Shown here: piece after piece, positions 1-9,539 of the stretch
Layout of the letters: every line of letters starts with the position of its first letter
Position numbering within the stretch: the stretch's first letter is position 1
Assembly: GCF_002813755.1 (NCBI RefSeq)
Contig: NZ_CP018062.1
Span: 62,001-126,000, forward strand
DNA from: Enterococcus mundtii
GTDB taxonomy: Bacteria > Bacillota > Bacilli > Lactobacillales > Enterococcaceae
Direction: 5' to 3'
DNA: 64,000 nucleotides
The notes under the pieces: model-generated
Seen by the model: the letters and a program-made list of their open reading frames with translations, nothing else
What the model was told of the DNA's origin: nothing
Databases searched by the model: none
Program-made: the position numbers and the translations under genes

Positions 1-1
1 T

Positions 2-352
2 AATATCGCAGGAAGCACCGGGTTATTAGATATCGATGTGCAATCAGTGAAACAATGGGCAAGAGGTAATTTTGAAGCGACACCCGATCATTCATGGACT
101 CCGATCTTTAATTTGAATCTACGCTATACAGGAGTAGTTCCTCGTATTGAGACAGTTTCTTCAATTTCACAAGAAACAGCAACTAGTTTTAAGCAATATT
201 TCACTACGCAAAATGTACAACGGATTTTATTTGAAAAAATTCCAGATGTCGAAGTCACGGTCGATCCATTAACAATGGATATTATTCTTCAAAGAATAAA
301 TTCTTATTTAAGTGACGTAGCCTTAAGAGGCGAAACCTTAGATTCGAAATAA
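2..352 (+). pseudogene. 3' fragment of a WxL-cluster surface protein, chimeric end
   Basis: The reading frame is open from the left window edge. The first 274 bases match 21836-22109, inside the large WxL gene of this same window, at about 95% identity by eye. The shared protein stretch includes FEATPDHSWTPIFNLNLRYT and FFEKIPDVEV-like text before the Ig-like part. At about base 275 the similarity stops abruptly and some 25 unrelated codons follow before a TAA. The Ig-like and WxL domains that should come next are missing, so this copy cannot be anchored to the wall as its paralogue is. It is a truncated duplicate fused to unrelated sequence; how much lies upstream cannot be seen. Confidence 0.7.
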
Positions 353-717
353 TTAACCAATTTGTTAGATTTAATTAAAAAACAGGTCTAATTATTTGTT
401 GGACTTATCAAAACAATGTCTACCCAAATATTCCTAATTTTTGGATTGACGTAGGGGCATTCATCGTCATTCTCTACAGATGTAACAAATGACTATCGAC
501 GTGAGGCTGATCATTCTCAACTCGAAAACTGATATATAAGGTTTGTTGACTTACTAATTTTATCTAGTGATATAATTAATATATATATATAAAGATTAAT
601 ACAAAAGTCAAATTAGACACTGATAATCATTCAATATTTTTTCTTTGTTATCATCTTATACTAGTAACTAAGTATCGTATATAGGCAATTGATGATAAAA
701 TATCAATAATTTTTAAG
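353..717. other. Intergenic, nothing recognised
   Basis: AT-rich sequence with many stops in all frames. I see no gene, repeat or clear terminator. A TATAAT-like element near 570 sits in a run of alternating AT and is not convincing as a promoter. Confidence 0.4.
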
Positions 718-868
718 AGGAATTGCAGTATCACATCATTTAACTTTAGTTGAGTGGAATCATGATAGAGACCATATTAATTTTATGTTTAAAGTACAAT
801 TGAAAATAGAATTGATGAAATTTATAATTGCAAATAATGATGTGATAAAGTGTGTTTCTCCTAACCTA
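718..868 (+). pseudogene. IS200/IS605-type tnpA remnant
   Basis: Reading across this stretch gives LTLVEWNHDRDHINFMFKVQ followed by LKIELMKFI. This matches the HUH-transposase pattern of a D-H-hydrophobic core followed by a 'skfIn' helix. A clearly related but differently decayed stretch occurs near 34220 (LIERSHDKDYMCIMFKV). Start, catalytic Tyr and end are absent. It is a short relic with no coding potential. Confidence 0.45.
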
Positions 869-941
869 AACTAAAATTTTCTTGTAAAAAAGTATTATCT
901 ATCAATAAATATTATATGATTAGCCATAGGAGGTAAACGAA

Positions 942-2579
942 ATGGTAAAACCATTAGAAATTATTCAACTAAAGGAATTATCTTCCGCAGATTGTACTAT
1001 GAATTTAGAAGATATTAATATTAGTATAACTGGAATTAATGTCATGGATACTAATAACATGGACAGTTGGATCAAAAAAGGTGAAATTATTATTGTTGGT
1101 GGAGAATATATCAAAATATTTTTTACTGAAAAATATCTCTCAAAAGTATTAAAAAAGGAAATAGGGGGGATTATCACAAAAAAAAGATATCAATGTTATA
1201 TTAAGAAAGAGTATGTAACATTGTGTACTAGGTACCATGTACCAATAATTTTTGTAGAAAATTCATATAGTTGGAGTGATATTATTTCTCCCATTCAATC
1301 ATTAATAATCAGGAATCAAAGTAAAATGTTAGTAGATGTTGAACATTTTCATAGAACAATGTTGTTAGCGGTATCGGATAAGAGCATGCATAAAGATATA
1401 TGTGAAATTTTTTACGAATTAATAGGTTGGCCTGTGGCAATTATTGATGAAAATTTTTTATTACTTAATTATTCTTCAGGATTTAATTGGTTAAATTACA
1501 TTGATAATACACAAAAAAGTATTCTCAATGTTTTTGACAAAATTGGAACTTCATATGAAGGAAAAGATGTCATAGGTATTTTAGATCAAAGAAAAAACTT
1601 ATCAGAAAATAATCTTAAATTTTTTTATATCCCTATTTCAGGAGCTTTTCAAAAAAAATCTTATATGATATTAAAGCAAGATAAAAACACAGAAACCTTA
1701 TCAGAAGATCTTTTAGCCAAAATAGAAAGTTTTCTGTTAATATATCGGTTAAAAATATCTTTTCAAATGAATTATAAATTGATAAATAGTCATTACCAAA
1801 ATATAATTTTTGAAGATTTATTACAACTTAATGAAGCAAATAAAAGTACAAAAGAAAAAATAAGTTATTTATTGGGCACTAAAGTATTGGATTTCTACCG
1901 AGTGGTAATGATTAAAGAGATTTCAACCAAGAGTAACTATACATTTAGCCAAGGAGATGCTTACTTTATTAATTTTAAAAATTCTTTAATTAATCAAAAA
2001 TATATTAATGATAGTTTTCTCATTTTTTCGAGAAAAAATTATTGGATTTTGTTAATGCCAGTAACAAATATCGATCTGGAGGAATTTTTAAAGTCGTTGG
2101 TTAATTTGTTAGATGATTTTTATCAACATAGTAATTATTTCATTGGTGTCAGTGAGAGTCATCCTTATTGGCGATTATCACTTGGTTATAAGGAAGCAGA
2201 ACAGTCAATAAATATATTAGTTTCTAACTATCCTTCTAAAAGATATCTTTTATATAGTAAATTAGGAATATTAAAAATGTTTATTGATGATCAGGGGAAA
2301 ATTAATCAGTTGTACAGAGATAAAATGCTTGAGACATATATTTTTCCACTTAAGGAAACCGATAATAAAAATCGAACAGAATTATTATCTACATTGGAAA
2401 CATTTTTTTACTGTGGTTTTTCTTATAGTAGAACAAGCGAAAAACTTTTCATCCATAAAAATACTTTACGAGCAAGAATAAAAAGAATTGAACAAATTTT
2501 GGATGTGGATATAAAACACCCTGATAATTTAATGAATATATATATATCATTTCAAATATATCATTTAGTAACTGAATAA
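942..2579 (+). CDS. PucR-family transcriptional regulator
   Basis: A 545-residue regulator with a normal AGGAGG site before the ATG. The N-terminal about 130 residues fit the PucR ligand-sensing domain (purine catabolism regulator type). The middle is a GGDEF-like/CdaR-type region. The C-terminus (residues about 485-540, with FSYSRTSEKLFIHKNTLRAR) is the PucR C-terminal helix-turn-helix. Members usually activate a neighbouring catabolic operon when the substrate is present. It lies directly upstream of the transcarbamylase/deiminase genes and is separated from them by its own terminator, so it is the likely local regulator. The inducer is unknown. The family call is firm; the regulatory target is inferred. 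Confidence 0.8.
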   Translation: MVKPLEIIQLKELSSADCTMNLEDINISITGINVMDTNNMDSWIKKGEIIIVGGEYIKIFFTEKYLSKVLKKEIGGIITKKRYQCYIKKEYVTLCTRYHVPIIFVENSYSWSDIISPIQSLIIRNQSKMLVDVEHFHRTMLLAVSDKSMHKDICEIFYELIGWPVAIIDENFLLLNYSSGFNWLNYIDNTQKSILNVFDKIGTSYEGKDVIGILDQRKNLSENNLKFFYIPISGAFQKKSYMILKQDKNTETLSEDLLAKIESFLLIYRLKISFQMNYKLINSHYQNIIFEDLLQLNEANKSTKEKISYLLGTKVLDFYRVVMIKEISTKSNYTFSQGDAYFINFKNSLINQKYINDSFLIFSRKNYWILLMPVTNIDLEEFLKSLVNLLDDFYQHSNYFIGVSESHPYWRLSLGYKEAEQSINILVSNYPSKRYLLYSKLGILKMFIDDQGKINQLYRDKMLETYIFPLKETDNKNRTELLSTLETFFYCGFSYSRTSEKLFIHKNTLRARIKRIEQILDVDIKHPDNLMNIYISFQIYHLVTE

Positions 2580-2586
2580 ATTACCG

Positions 2587-2636
2587 ATTGTTCTAAAGTA
2601 CAAAATCTTCTGTTTCCTTTTGTACTTTAGAACAAT
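2587..2636 (+). terminator. Intrinsic terminator after the PucR gene
   Basis: A perfect 19-bp inverted repeat (2587-2605 and 2618-2636) with a 12-base loop, followed by a T-rich run. It separates the regulator transcript from the downstream operon. Confidence 0.85.
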
Positions 2637-2694
2637 TTTATTATTAATATAACTGTAATAAAATGTAAGTATGAATAGATAAGGAGCTGTTAAT

Positions 2695-3633
2695 ATGAGA
2701 AATAGATTCAAAGGAAAAGACTATCTTGGATTCAAAGATATGACGCGTGAAGAAATTGAATTTATTACAGATTTATCTTTGGATTTTAAAAGAAAGTGGA
2801 CAGCAAAAGAACCTCATGAATATTTAAAAGGACAGGTTTGGGCAGGACTATTTGAAAAAAACAGTACGCGAACAAGAAATGCTTTAGAACGTGCGGCAGC
2901 CGATTTAGGAATTAAAATTGTTTATTTGCGCCCCGATGAGATGCAAATGACTCGGGGAGAACCTTTAAAAGATACTTGTCGTGTCTTAGATAGATACTTT
3001 GATGGATTATTTATTCGCACTTTTGGTCATGAAATCGTAGAAGAATGTGCTAACTGGATGAAAAATCCTGTTATTAATGGCTTAACCTCATTAGAACATC
3101 CGACTCAAGGGATTGCAGATTTGATGACAATTAAAGAAAAAAAAGGAAAATTTGAAGGATTAAAAATCTGTTACTCAGGAAATCTCTATAATGTATGCTA
3201 TACAACTATGATTATGTGTGCCACATTAGGAATGGATTTGTATATAGCTTGTCCCCAAGGATTAGAACCAGATAATCAAATATGGCAAGAAACCAAAGAA
3301 CGTGCTAAACTATCAGGAGCTAAAATTGTATTTACACAAGATTTTGATGAAGCACTTAAAGAGGCAGACGTTGTATATGGAATGTCTCAATATAGTATGG
3401 GACAAACAGAGAAAGAAATTGCACGTTTAAAACAAGCATATCTCCCATATCAAATTACAATGGAGGCAATGAATAAGGCGAAATCAGATGCTATTTTTAT
3501 GCATTGTTTACCCGCCCATCGTGGAGAAGAAGTTACTGATGAAGTAATGGAATGTAGTCAATCGGTTATATTCGATGAGAGTGAAAATAGAATGCATTCA
3601 ATTAAAGCAATTCTGGCTGCTGTGGCTAATTAA
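2695..3633 (+). CDS. Ornithine/putrescine-type carbamoyltransferase
   Basis: A 312-residue aspartate/ornithine transcarbamylase-family enzyme. The carbamoyl-phosphate motif is present as KNSTRTRN (about residue 57), followed by EHPTQ (about 134) and HCLPAHRGEEVTDEV near the C-terminus. The substrate-side loop reads YGMSQYSMGQTEKE rather than the plain SMG loop of anabolic ornithine transcarbamylase, so the second substrate is uncertain. Its neighbours are a decayed carbamate kinase, a YfcC-type transporter and a deiminase. That context points to catabolic phosphorolysis of a ureido compound to carbamoyl phosphate. An AAGGAG site sits before the ATG. The fold is certain; citrulline, carbamoylputrescine or another ureide as substrate is open. 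Confidence 0.8.
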   Translation: MRNRFKGKDYLGFKDMTREEIEFITDLSLDFKRKWTAKEPHEYLKGQVWAGLFEKNSTRTRNALERAAADLGIKIVYLRPDEMQMTRGEPLKDTCRVLDRYFDGLFIRTFGHEIVEECANWMKNPVINGLTSLEHPTQGIADLMTIKEKKGKFEGLKICYSGNLYNVCYTTMIMCATLGMDLYIACPQGLEPDNQIWQETKERAKLSGAKIVFTQDFDEALKEADVVYGMSQYSMGQTEKEIARLKQAYLPYQITMEAMNKAKSDAIFMHCLPAHRGEEVTDEVMECSQSVIFDESENRMHSIKAILAAVAN

Positions 3634-3737
3634 ATAGAATAAAGAAAGTTTAAAATACTGAAAAAGAGAAATAAGGTAATTAAGTGAATAGAGGGCAAAG
3701 ATAGTAATTGATTTACTATAAAATATTTTAGGAGATA

Positions 3738-4482
3738 ATGCTGAAGAATAAGAAAATAATTACATCATTAACAAATTTAGTTGCAGAATGGTGTCATCTA
3801 ATTGTTACTCATGGAAGTGACCGGAAAGATAGGATGATTAATTTAGTATTTATGAAGTAACATCACTCGCTAAATATTCATATCCAAAGTCCTTTCTGTA
3901 ATGCAATGCTATAAATGAAATATTCAGAAAATGATGCTAATAATTATTACTCAAATAGTTATCATTTCAGATTCTGCTAATACATTTGATCAAATTAAAT
4001 ATATCGGTGATTTAATTAAAAAAATACCTTTTTTGGTCAATACTATTATATATTTAAAGAAGATACTAATAAGGGATATTGTTGAATAAGGTATTTTAAA
4101 TAATTTTAAATATGTAAACGTTTTCTTGCTTGGTGTTTCTATATCAAAAATTTTAATTAATATCAAGATATTTCAGATGTGATAAATAAAAATCTTGCTA
4201 ACGCATGATTACTAGAGACATATATTTTACTTATTCTAACAGCTGTCCCTAACATATATATATAAATTACCAAATAATCAAGATACATTACAGAATGTAA
4301 ACGTTAAGCTATTAATGTCATTTTATAAAAAACACTTTAGTCAGCATTCGCTGCTGTCTAAAGTAGAAACGATAATTGATTTTGTTCAATTCCAAGAAAA
4401 TTTATTAGGCTTTATTACATCGATTGATTTTCTTTCTAAATGTCTGGTAGGCAAAGAGGAGACTATAGTTGTAAAGGAGTAG
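3738..4482 (+). pseudogene. Decayed carbamate kinase (arcC-like)
   Basis: This 745-bp gap has no long ORF, but scattered frames rebuild carbamate kinase in the correct order. They read TNLVAEWCHLIVTHGSDRK (family: ...VVITHGNGPQ), then IIITQIVIISDSANTFDQ and IGDLIKKIP, then FKEDTNKGY, then NKNLANA-stop-LLETYILLILTAVPNIYIN (family: DLASALLA...LLILTDVxxVYIN), and finally LLSKVETIIDFVQFQE and GKEETIVVKE at the C-terminus. A start ATG with a ribosome site is at 3738 and the last frame ends at TAG 4480-4482. Many stops and frameshifts make it non-functional. Its loss leaves the operon without its own ATP-forming step. Confidence 0.75.
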
Positions 4483-4488
4483 TAATTG

Positions 4489-5994
4489 ATGGAAAAGGAT
4501 AAGAAAAATATTAAATCTCCAAACACGTATGTCATTATTTTCTTTATATTAATAATTATAGCAATATTGACATGGTTTATACCTGGAGGAAGCTATGAAG
4601 TAAATGAAGCTGGACAAAATATTGCGGGAACTTATTCAAGAATTCCAGCTAATCGTCAAGGTCTATGGGATGTTGTCATGGCACCTATTATTGGAATGGT
4701 CGGAAATGAAGAAATTACTGGCGCAATTACTATTTCATTAAACGTAATGCTATTTGGGGCATTTCTAGAAATGATGGATACAATTGGTGCTATAAATATT
4801 GCACTAAAAGGTATTGCAACAAAATACAAAGATAAAACTGCTATATTAATTACAATTTTAACCTTTATTATGGGGATATTTGGTACAGTTCAAGGGGCAT
4901 ATGAAGAAGGATTCGTTTATTTATTGATGTTTTTACCAATTATTTTATCTTTGGGATTAGATACAATTACAGCTTTAATGATTATTATTTTTGGCACACA
5001 GGCTGGATGTGCAGCATCTATTATTAACCCATTTTCAACGGGAATTGCTTCAGGAATTGCGGGAATTAGCCCAGGAGAAGGAATAATTTTTAGAACATTT
5101 TCTTTTTTTATATTAATGTCGTTATGTTCATTTTTAATTTGTCAGTATGCAAAAAAAGTTCAAAAATATCCAGAAAAATCAGTACAATACTATCGTTATA
5201 AACAAGATTTAGAAGAATTTACGAATACAGAAGGAAAAATACAAGTTCTAAACAAAAGACAAAAGAAAGTATTTTATATATTTTTAGTAACTTTCTTAAT
5301 TATGATAGTATCTTTAATTCCATGGACAGAATTAAATAAAAATTTTACTTTTTTTGAAAATGCTACAAAGTGGATGAATAACAATATAGTTGTAGGTACA
5401 ATATTTGGAAATAATTTAGTGCCTTTTGGAGAGTGGTATTTTAATGAAATTAATGGTTTGTTGATAATCATGACCTTCCTATCTGGATTTGTTATGAGGT
5501 ACGATGCAGATAAAATTATCAAAATTCTAATTAAAGGATCTGCAGCTTTAGTATCAACAGCTTTTATTGTTCCGTTAGCTCGGGGAATTGAAGTTCTTAT
5601 GACAGATAGTAATATCATGGCTACTGTTTTAAATGCTTGCGAAAAAACTTTAGGTAGTTTACCTACAACTGCTTTTGTAATTATTTGTTTCGGTGTTTAT
5701 ATTATATTAGCTATGTTTATTCCTAGTTCGACAGGATTAGCAGCAGCAACAATGTCTATTATGGCACCGTTAGCAATTTTTTCGGGGGTAAATGAATCTA
5801 CTATGATTGTTATTTATAATTTTGCATTAGGCTTAGTAAAAATGATTGCACCAACTTCAATTATTGTAATGACTTGTACACAAGCTGTTCATGTAGATTA
5901 TGGTACATGGATTAAGGTAAGTGCAAAATATATTTTAATACTTTTTATAGCTTGCGTCGGACTTTTGTTATTAGATATCACAATATTTTCATAA
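4489..5994 (+). CDS. YfcC/ArcD-type basic amino acid antiporter
   Basis: About 501 residues with a dozen or so hydrophobic segments. The N-terminus has the family pattern PNTYVIIFFILIIIAILTWF-IPGG with a Tyr-rich loop, typical of YfcC (DcuC-like) carriers often annotated as arginine/ornithine antiporters. An IPSSTGLAAATM-type re-entrant region lies near residue 405. The AAGGAG at about 4473 lies in the tail of the dead kinase gene. I prefer ATG 4489; a TTG at 4486 is also possible. Placed between a transcarbamylase and a deiminase, it probably exchanges the guanidino substrate for the amine product. The transported compound is not readable from sequence. Confidence 0.75.
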   Translation: MEKDKKNIKSPNTYVIIFFILIIIAILTWFIPGGSYEVNEAGQNIAGTYSRIPANRQGLWDVVMAPIIGMVGNEEITGAITISLNVMLFGAFLEMMDTIGAINIALKGIATKYKDKTAILITILTFIMGIFGTVQGAYEEGFVYLLMFLPIILSLGLDTITALMIIIFGTQAGCAASIINPFSTGIASGIAGISPGEGIIFRTFSFFILMSLCSFLICQYAKKVQKYPEKSVQYYRYKQDLEEFTNTEGKIQVLNKRQKKVFYIFLVTFLIMIVSLIPWTELNKNFTFFENATKWMNNNIVVGTIFGNNLVPFGEWYFNEINGLLIIMTFLSGFVMRYDADKIIKILIKGSAALVSTAFIVPLARGIEVLMTDSNIMATVLNACEKTLGSLPTTAFVIICFGVYIILAMFIPSSTGLAAATMSIMAPLAIFSGVNESTMIVIYNFALGLVKMIAPTSIIVMTCTQAVHVDYGTWIKVSAKYILILFIACVGLLLLDITIFS

Positions 5995-6025
5995 AGAATA
6001 ATAATTTTAAAGGAGTGATTTAAAA

Positions 6026-6880
6026 TTGAGCAAAGATATTTATGTAAGAAATGCAACCAATGTATTAAAAGAAGTAATTGTATGTTCTCCTAAGTTCTAT
6101 GTATTCAATCCAATTAATGAGATTACTAAATCATGGATGGAAAAAGGAGAAGTTGAGCAAAATGAACTTATGGTTGCTGAATGGCAAACGTTGTTAGATG
6201 CGTATAGAGATAATGGTGTAGTTGTGCATGAAGTACAAGCTCATAAAGAGCTTGAGGTACAGACATTTGCTCGAGATTTTGGTGCTATGGTAAAAGAAGG
6301 AGCGATTATTGGAAATTTCCGTCATCCAGAACGTCAAAAAGAAACGAATATATATGAAGCAAAATTAAAAGAATTAGGTGTTCCAATTATAGCTCGTGTC
6401 AATGCTGGTTGTTTTGAAGGTGGAGATTTTTGGATGATTGATAATCATACTCTTGTATTTGGCTTAGTTGATCGAACAGATCAAGCCGGAGTAGATAACT
6501 TACGAGAACAACTAGAACGATTTGGTTATACTGTGGTAGGTGTGCCAATCCCACCAGAAAACTTACATTTAGATATGGTCTTTAACATTATAGCAGAAAA
6601 AATATGCATTGCTGCTACAGAACAATTACCTTATAACTTTATTCAAATGTTAAAACGACGTAATTATAAGATTATCGATATACCAAGTGAATTAGTATTT
6701 AAGCATGGTTGTAACGTTCAGGCTATAGGCAATGGTAAAGTGCTGGGAATCGAAAATAATAAATCTATTAATAAAGCCATGGAAGCTGAAGGAATAGAAG
6801 TTATTAAACTGCCACTAGAACAGATTTTAAAAGCTGGTGGAGGTCCACATTGTATGACTTTTCCAGTAAAACGTGCTTAA
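6026..6880 (+). CDS. Arginine-deiminase/DDAH-family guanidino hydrolase
   Basis: A 284-residue enzyme of the amidinotransferase/deiminase (pentein) superfamily. The catalytic parts are visible: FEGGDFW near residue 131, HLDMVF near 192, and the nucleophile Cys276 in GGGPHCMTFP. The length suits the short DDAH-like branch and is far below arginine deiminase (about 410) or agmatine deiminase (about 365). Start is TTG with an AGGAG upstream. The family hydrolyses a guanidino or ureido group to give a ureide plus ammonia or an amine. With the upstream transcarbamylase this makes a deiminase-type pathway, but the substrate is not standard arginine or agmatine by architecture. Confidence 0.75.
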   Translation: MSKDIYVRNATNVLKEVIVCSPKFYVFNPINEITKSWMEKGEVEQNELMVAEWQTLLDAYRDNGVVVHEVQAHKELEVQTFARDFGAMVKEGAIIGNFRHPERQKETNIYEAKLKELGVPIIARVNAGCFEGGDFWMIDNHTLVFGLVDRTDQAGVDNLREQLERFGYTVVGVPIPPENLHLDMVFNIIAEKICIAATEQLPYNFIQMLKRRNYKIIDIPSELVFKHGCNVQAIGNGKVLGIENNKSINKAMEAEGIEVIKLPLEQILKAGGGPHCMTFPVKRA

Positions 6881-7153
6881 TTTTTAATAGACAAGAAAAA
6901 ATTTGACACGTATATAAAGAATATATAGGAGATACTGGAGTTATTTAATCTATTTAATCTATTTAATCTATTTATTAATAGATAAGCACTTATCAGTTTA
7001 ACTGCAGAGTTGGTAATTAAAAGTATTTATAATTTTAGTCACTAAAATAACCCCTAAGATAGATTTTGTGGTCTAACTTAAGGGGCACACTTCAAATGTA
7101 CCGATCCCCAGAAGTTAGAGCAAAAAATCTAACTTTTGGAGGTCGGTATTTTT
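6881..7153. other. Intergenic with direct repeats and probable IS end
   Basis: Four short direct repeats of the type TCTATTTAA lie at about 6945-6975. From 7045 on, the sequence carries two related AAGTTAGA-type blocks just before an IS3-type orfA fragment; these probably represent the left end of that element. No gene is seen. Confidence 0.4.
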
Positions 7154-7320
7154 ATGGCAAAATATAGCTTTGAATTCAAGCTAAAAATCGTTCAAGAGTA
7201 TCTTGAGAAGAAAGGAAGCGCATCTTATTTATCAAAGAAATATGGGCTGAAATCAAATTCATCAGGTCCTAAAATGGATCAATGCTTATCGAGAATTTGG
7301 TAATGAAAAAAGTGAATTGT
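7154..7320 (+). pseudogene. IS3-family orfA fragment, frameshifted
   Basis: ATG 7154 opens MAKYSFEFKLKIVQEYL and KKYGLKS, the N-terminal helix-turn-helix of an IS3-type OrfA (IS150-like 'FKLKIVQEYLEG'). The frame breaks near 7262. The downstream half, IHQVLKWINAYREFGNEKS, continues in another frame and ends at TGA about 7320. No OrfB integrase follows. It is an inactivated insertion-sequence remnant. Confidence 0.7.
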
Positions 7321-7466
7321 GACAGCAATTTGTTACACTAACTATCATTGAGAGATTATTTTTAATAACGGTGATCGTTGGTCATATTGAAGAATAGTTG
7401 TATATTAATAGATTATTGTTTTTCTTTATTTATTGTCGTCGCATTTTTTTCAAAAGGAGTTTTGGC

Positions 7467-8180
7467 ATGGGAACAGCAAAAGATGATCGGAAAAAGAAAA
7501 TCATGATATATCTGAACAAAAACAAATTTGCTTCTTTAGGGGAATTGGTTGAATTTGTGCATTATAGTAGTACTACTGTTAAAAGAGATTTAATTGAACT
7601 AGAAAACGAGGAACAAATCAGACGTACCAGAGGGGGAGCAATATTAATTGATGCTGAAAAAGTTGACGCTGCCTATCTTACAAAAGTGGAAAATTATGTA
7701 AACGATGAAGAAAAGCGATCGATTGCTGAAAAAACCATAACATATATAGAAGATTATATGACTATTTTCATTGATAGTTCTAGTACAGCACTCCACCTAA
7801 TTCCTTATCTAAACAGATTTCATGGTCTACGGGTAGTAACAAATAGCGTTTTAACAGCAACACTTCTCTCCGAACACACAAATGTTGAAGTGACCGTTAT
7901 TGGGGGAACGGTCACTAAAAAAAAATTTACAGTAAATTCAGTTACAGCAATAAACCAGTTAAACATCTATCAATTTGATCTTGCATTATTGTCTTGTAGG
8001 GGATTTGATGAAGACAAAGGAGCAAGCGAAATTTCTGAAGGAGAAGCAATTTTAAAACAATGCTTAAAGGAGTGTACAGATAAAATAATATTAATGGTAT
8101 TACAATCAAAAAAAAATAAAGTTTATTTTTATAAGAGTTTGTTGCCAGATAATATATATAGAGTTATTGATAATTTGTGA
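7467..8180 (+). CDS. DeoR-family transcriptional regulator
   Basis: A 237-residue protein. I chose ATG 7467 because AAAAGGAG lies 7 bases upstream and the DeoR helix-turn-helix starts just after it. Residues about 5-60 form the winged helix (LGELVEFVHYSSTTVKRDLI, then IRRTRGGA). The rest is the DeoR sensor domain with FIDSSSTALHLIPYL and TNSVL. Such proteins usually repress sugar-phosphate or nucleoside operons, but no such operon is adjacent. It stands alone between an IS remnant and a small hypothetical gene, so its target is unknown. Confidence 0.8.
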   Translation: MGTAKDDRKKKIMIYLNKNKFASLGELVEFVHYSSTTVKRDLIELENEEQIRRTRGGAILIDAEKVDAAYLTKVENYVNDEEKRSIAEKTITYIEDYMTIFIDSSSTALHLIPYLNRFHGLRVVTNSVLTATLLSEHTNVEVTVIGGTVTKKKFTVNSVTAINQLNIYQFDLALLSCRGFDEDKGASEISEGEAILKQCLKECTDKIILMVLQSKKNKVYFYKSLLPDNIYRVIDNL

Positions 8181-8189
8181 GTTGATTAG

Positions 8190-8239
8190 AATAAACTACG
8201 TTCATTGCGACAGTATAAAATGGATGTAGTTTATTTTAT
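8190..8239 (+). terminator. Terminator after the DeoR gene
   Basis: A 17-bp stem (8190-8206 with 8219-8235, two wobble pairs) is followed by a T-rich tail. Confidence 0.75.
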
Positions 8240-8443
8240 TTTTCATTGTGCATCCATATACGGATTTAAATATCATTGAAAACTTTTAAATTCACATGAT
8301 AAAGTGATATTATTAAACTGTTATTGTTATATGTATGATATTTACGGCTGAATTATCGAAAATCTCATACGAAATAGAGAGAATTAGAGATAGCAAATTA
8401 AATTCAATATCAAAGGAAAAATAGTAGGAAAGGGTGATTTTCA

Positions 8444-8665
8444 ATGGAAGAATCAGTTTTTTTTAACAGAGGCAATGCTGTAGCACATAATGTGGATTTA
8501 AAAGTTATTTATGAAGAAGTTCAGCTAGCTAAGGATAAAAATGGTGAAAAGAAACAATATGTAATCGTCAAGAAAACAGAAGGTTTTGAATATATTTTAT
8601 ATGACAAGAATAGTTTTGAAACAATAGAGAATAAATCAGATTATGAAATAATAGAGTATGTCTAA
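8444..8665 (+). CDS. Small hypothetical protein, 73 residues
   Basis: Short acidic/lysine-rich protein with a GGAAAGGGTGA ribosome site placed correctly before its ATG. No signal peptide or membrane segment. The C-terminal half alternates charged and aromatic residues (FEYILYDKNSFETIE). I do not recognise the family. It stands alone. Confidence 0.5.
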   Translation: MEESVFFNRGNAVAHNVDLKVIYEEVQLAKDKNGEKKQYVIVKKTEGFEYILYDKNSFETIENKSDYEIIEYV

Positions 8666-9123
8666 TTATCTGAGATTTTAGTCGATTTATTTATTGATTC
8701 TAAGAATCCAATTGTTATTAGATCTACTAACTCGAATTGCTGTGGGGTATATTGATGCCTGAAATTCAAAATCTGTACGATATTGCATTCAAAAAGAACT
8801 TTTGGTTATATATAGGATAATACAGATAATTCAGTTGGTTTAAGTATGACCGAATTAAAATTATTTGAGGATTTCTAATTCCAGCTTATTTTTTCACTAA
8901 ATTTAATGGAAGTGTCCCTTATATGACAGCAAGATCCTATTATCTTTATCTTGCTAAAAAATCCTTGAGTATTAGCTCGCTATAGGAACGAATTTTTTTA
9001 TTCAAAAAAATGTAGTTTATAGGAGCATTTTTAAGGTAAGGTTCACCCATTGAGACGTATCATTGGTTGAATGCAGTATTCTACCTGCTACGGATAGAAA
9101 TTTTTTAGGAAGGGAGAAAGCAT
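8666..9123. other. Intergenic, no gene recognised
   Basis: About 460 AT-rich bases with frequent stops. Short coding-like scraps can be read, but none matches a family I know. A GGAAGGGAG ribosome site at its end serves the zinc-ribbon gene. Confidence 0.4.
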
Positions 9124-9327
9124 GTGCAAGAAAAACAAGTAGGCTATACTTTCTGGGGTCGTCCATTATATGGCTTAGAACGAAGAACGGCTGTATCAAT
9201 TGATTGTGCTTGTGGTGAATTGATTCAACTCAATATTCAAACGAAACAATATCATTGTAAAAATTGTGGTAATTGTTACCAATTTATTGATCAAGACTTC
9301 CAACTATTAAACGAAAAAAATAAATAG
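9124..9327 (+). CDS. Small zinc-ribbon-like protein
   Basis: A 67-residue protein starting at GTG 9124, 7-8 bases after GGAAGGGAG. Two Cys pairs (CACG and CKNCG, about 20 residues apart) form a probable zinc ribbon. No helix-turn-helix or signal peptide. The ATG two bases upstream is in another frame. Function unknown; such ribbons bind nucleic acid or protein. It ends just before a strong terminator. Confidence 0.55.
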   Translation: MQEKQVGYTFWGRPLYGLERRTAVSIDCACGELIQLNIQTKQYHCKNCGNCYQFIDQDFQLLNEKNK

Positions 9328-9335
9328 GTTTATTA

Positions 9336-9364
9336 TAGTCAGACAGTTGTCTGGCTATTTTTTT
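9336..9364 (+). terminator. Intrinsic terminator
   Basis: AGTCAGACA/TGTCTGGCT hairpin followed by a run of T, directly after the zinc-ribbon gene. Confidence 0.85.
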
Positions 9365-9539
9365 GTTTAGAGAAGATCCTCGCTGCGAATGCAAACGTAC
9401 GTTTACGATATGTGAAGTGGGGGAGAAAAACATGCTTGATTACTCAAAAGAGCTAGTCAATGGTTCTACCAAAAAGCTCTTCATATCGTTAAAATATGAT
9501 TGTTCAGGTCATATTGATAACGAAAGGAAGGGATAAGAA

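Noticed and set aside
6945..6975. Iterons at the TCTATTTAA repeats
   Set aside because: Four copies of a low-complexity 9-mer without nearby rep or par genes; more likely slippage.
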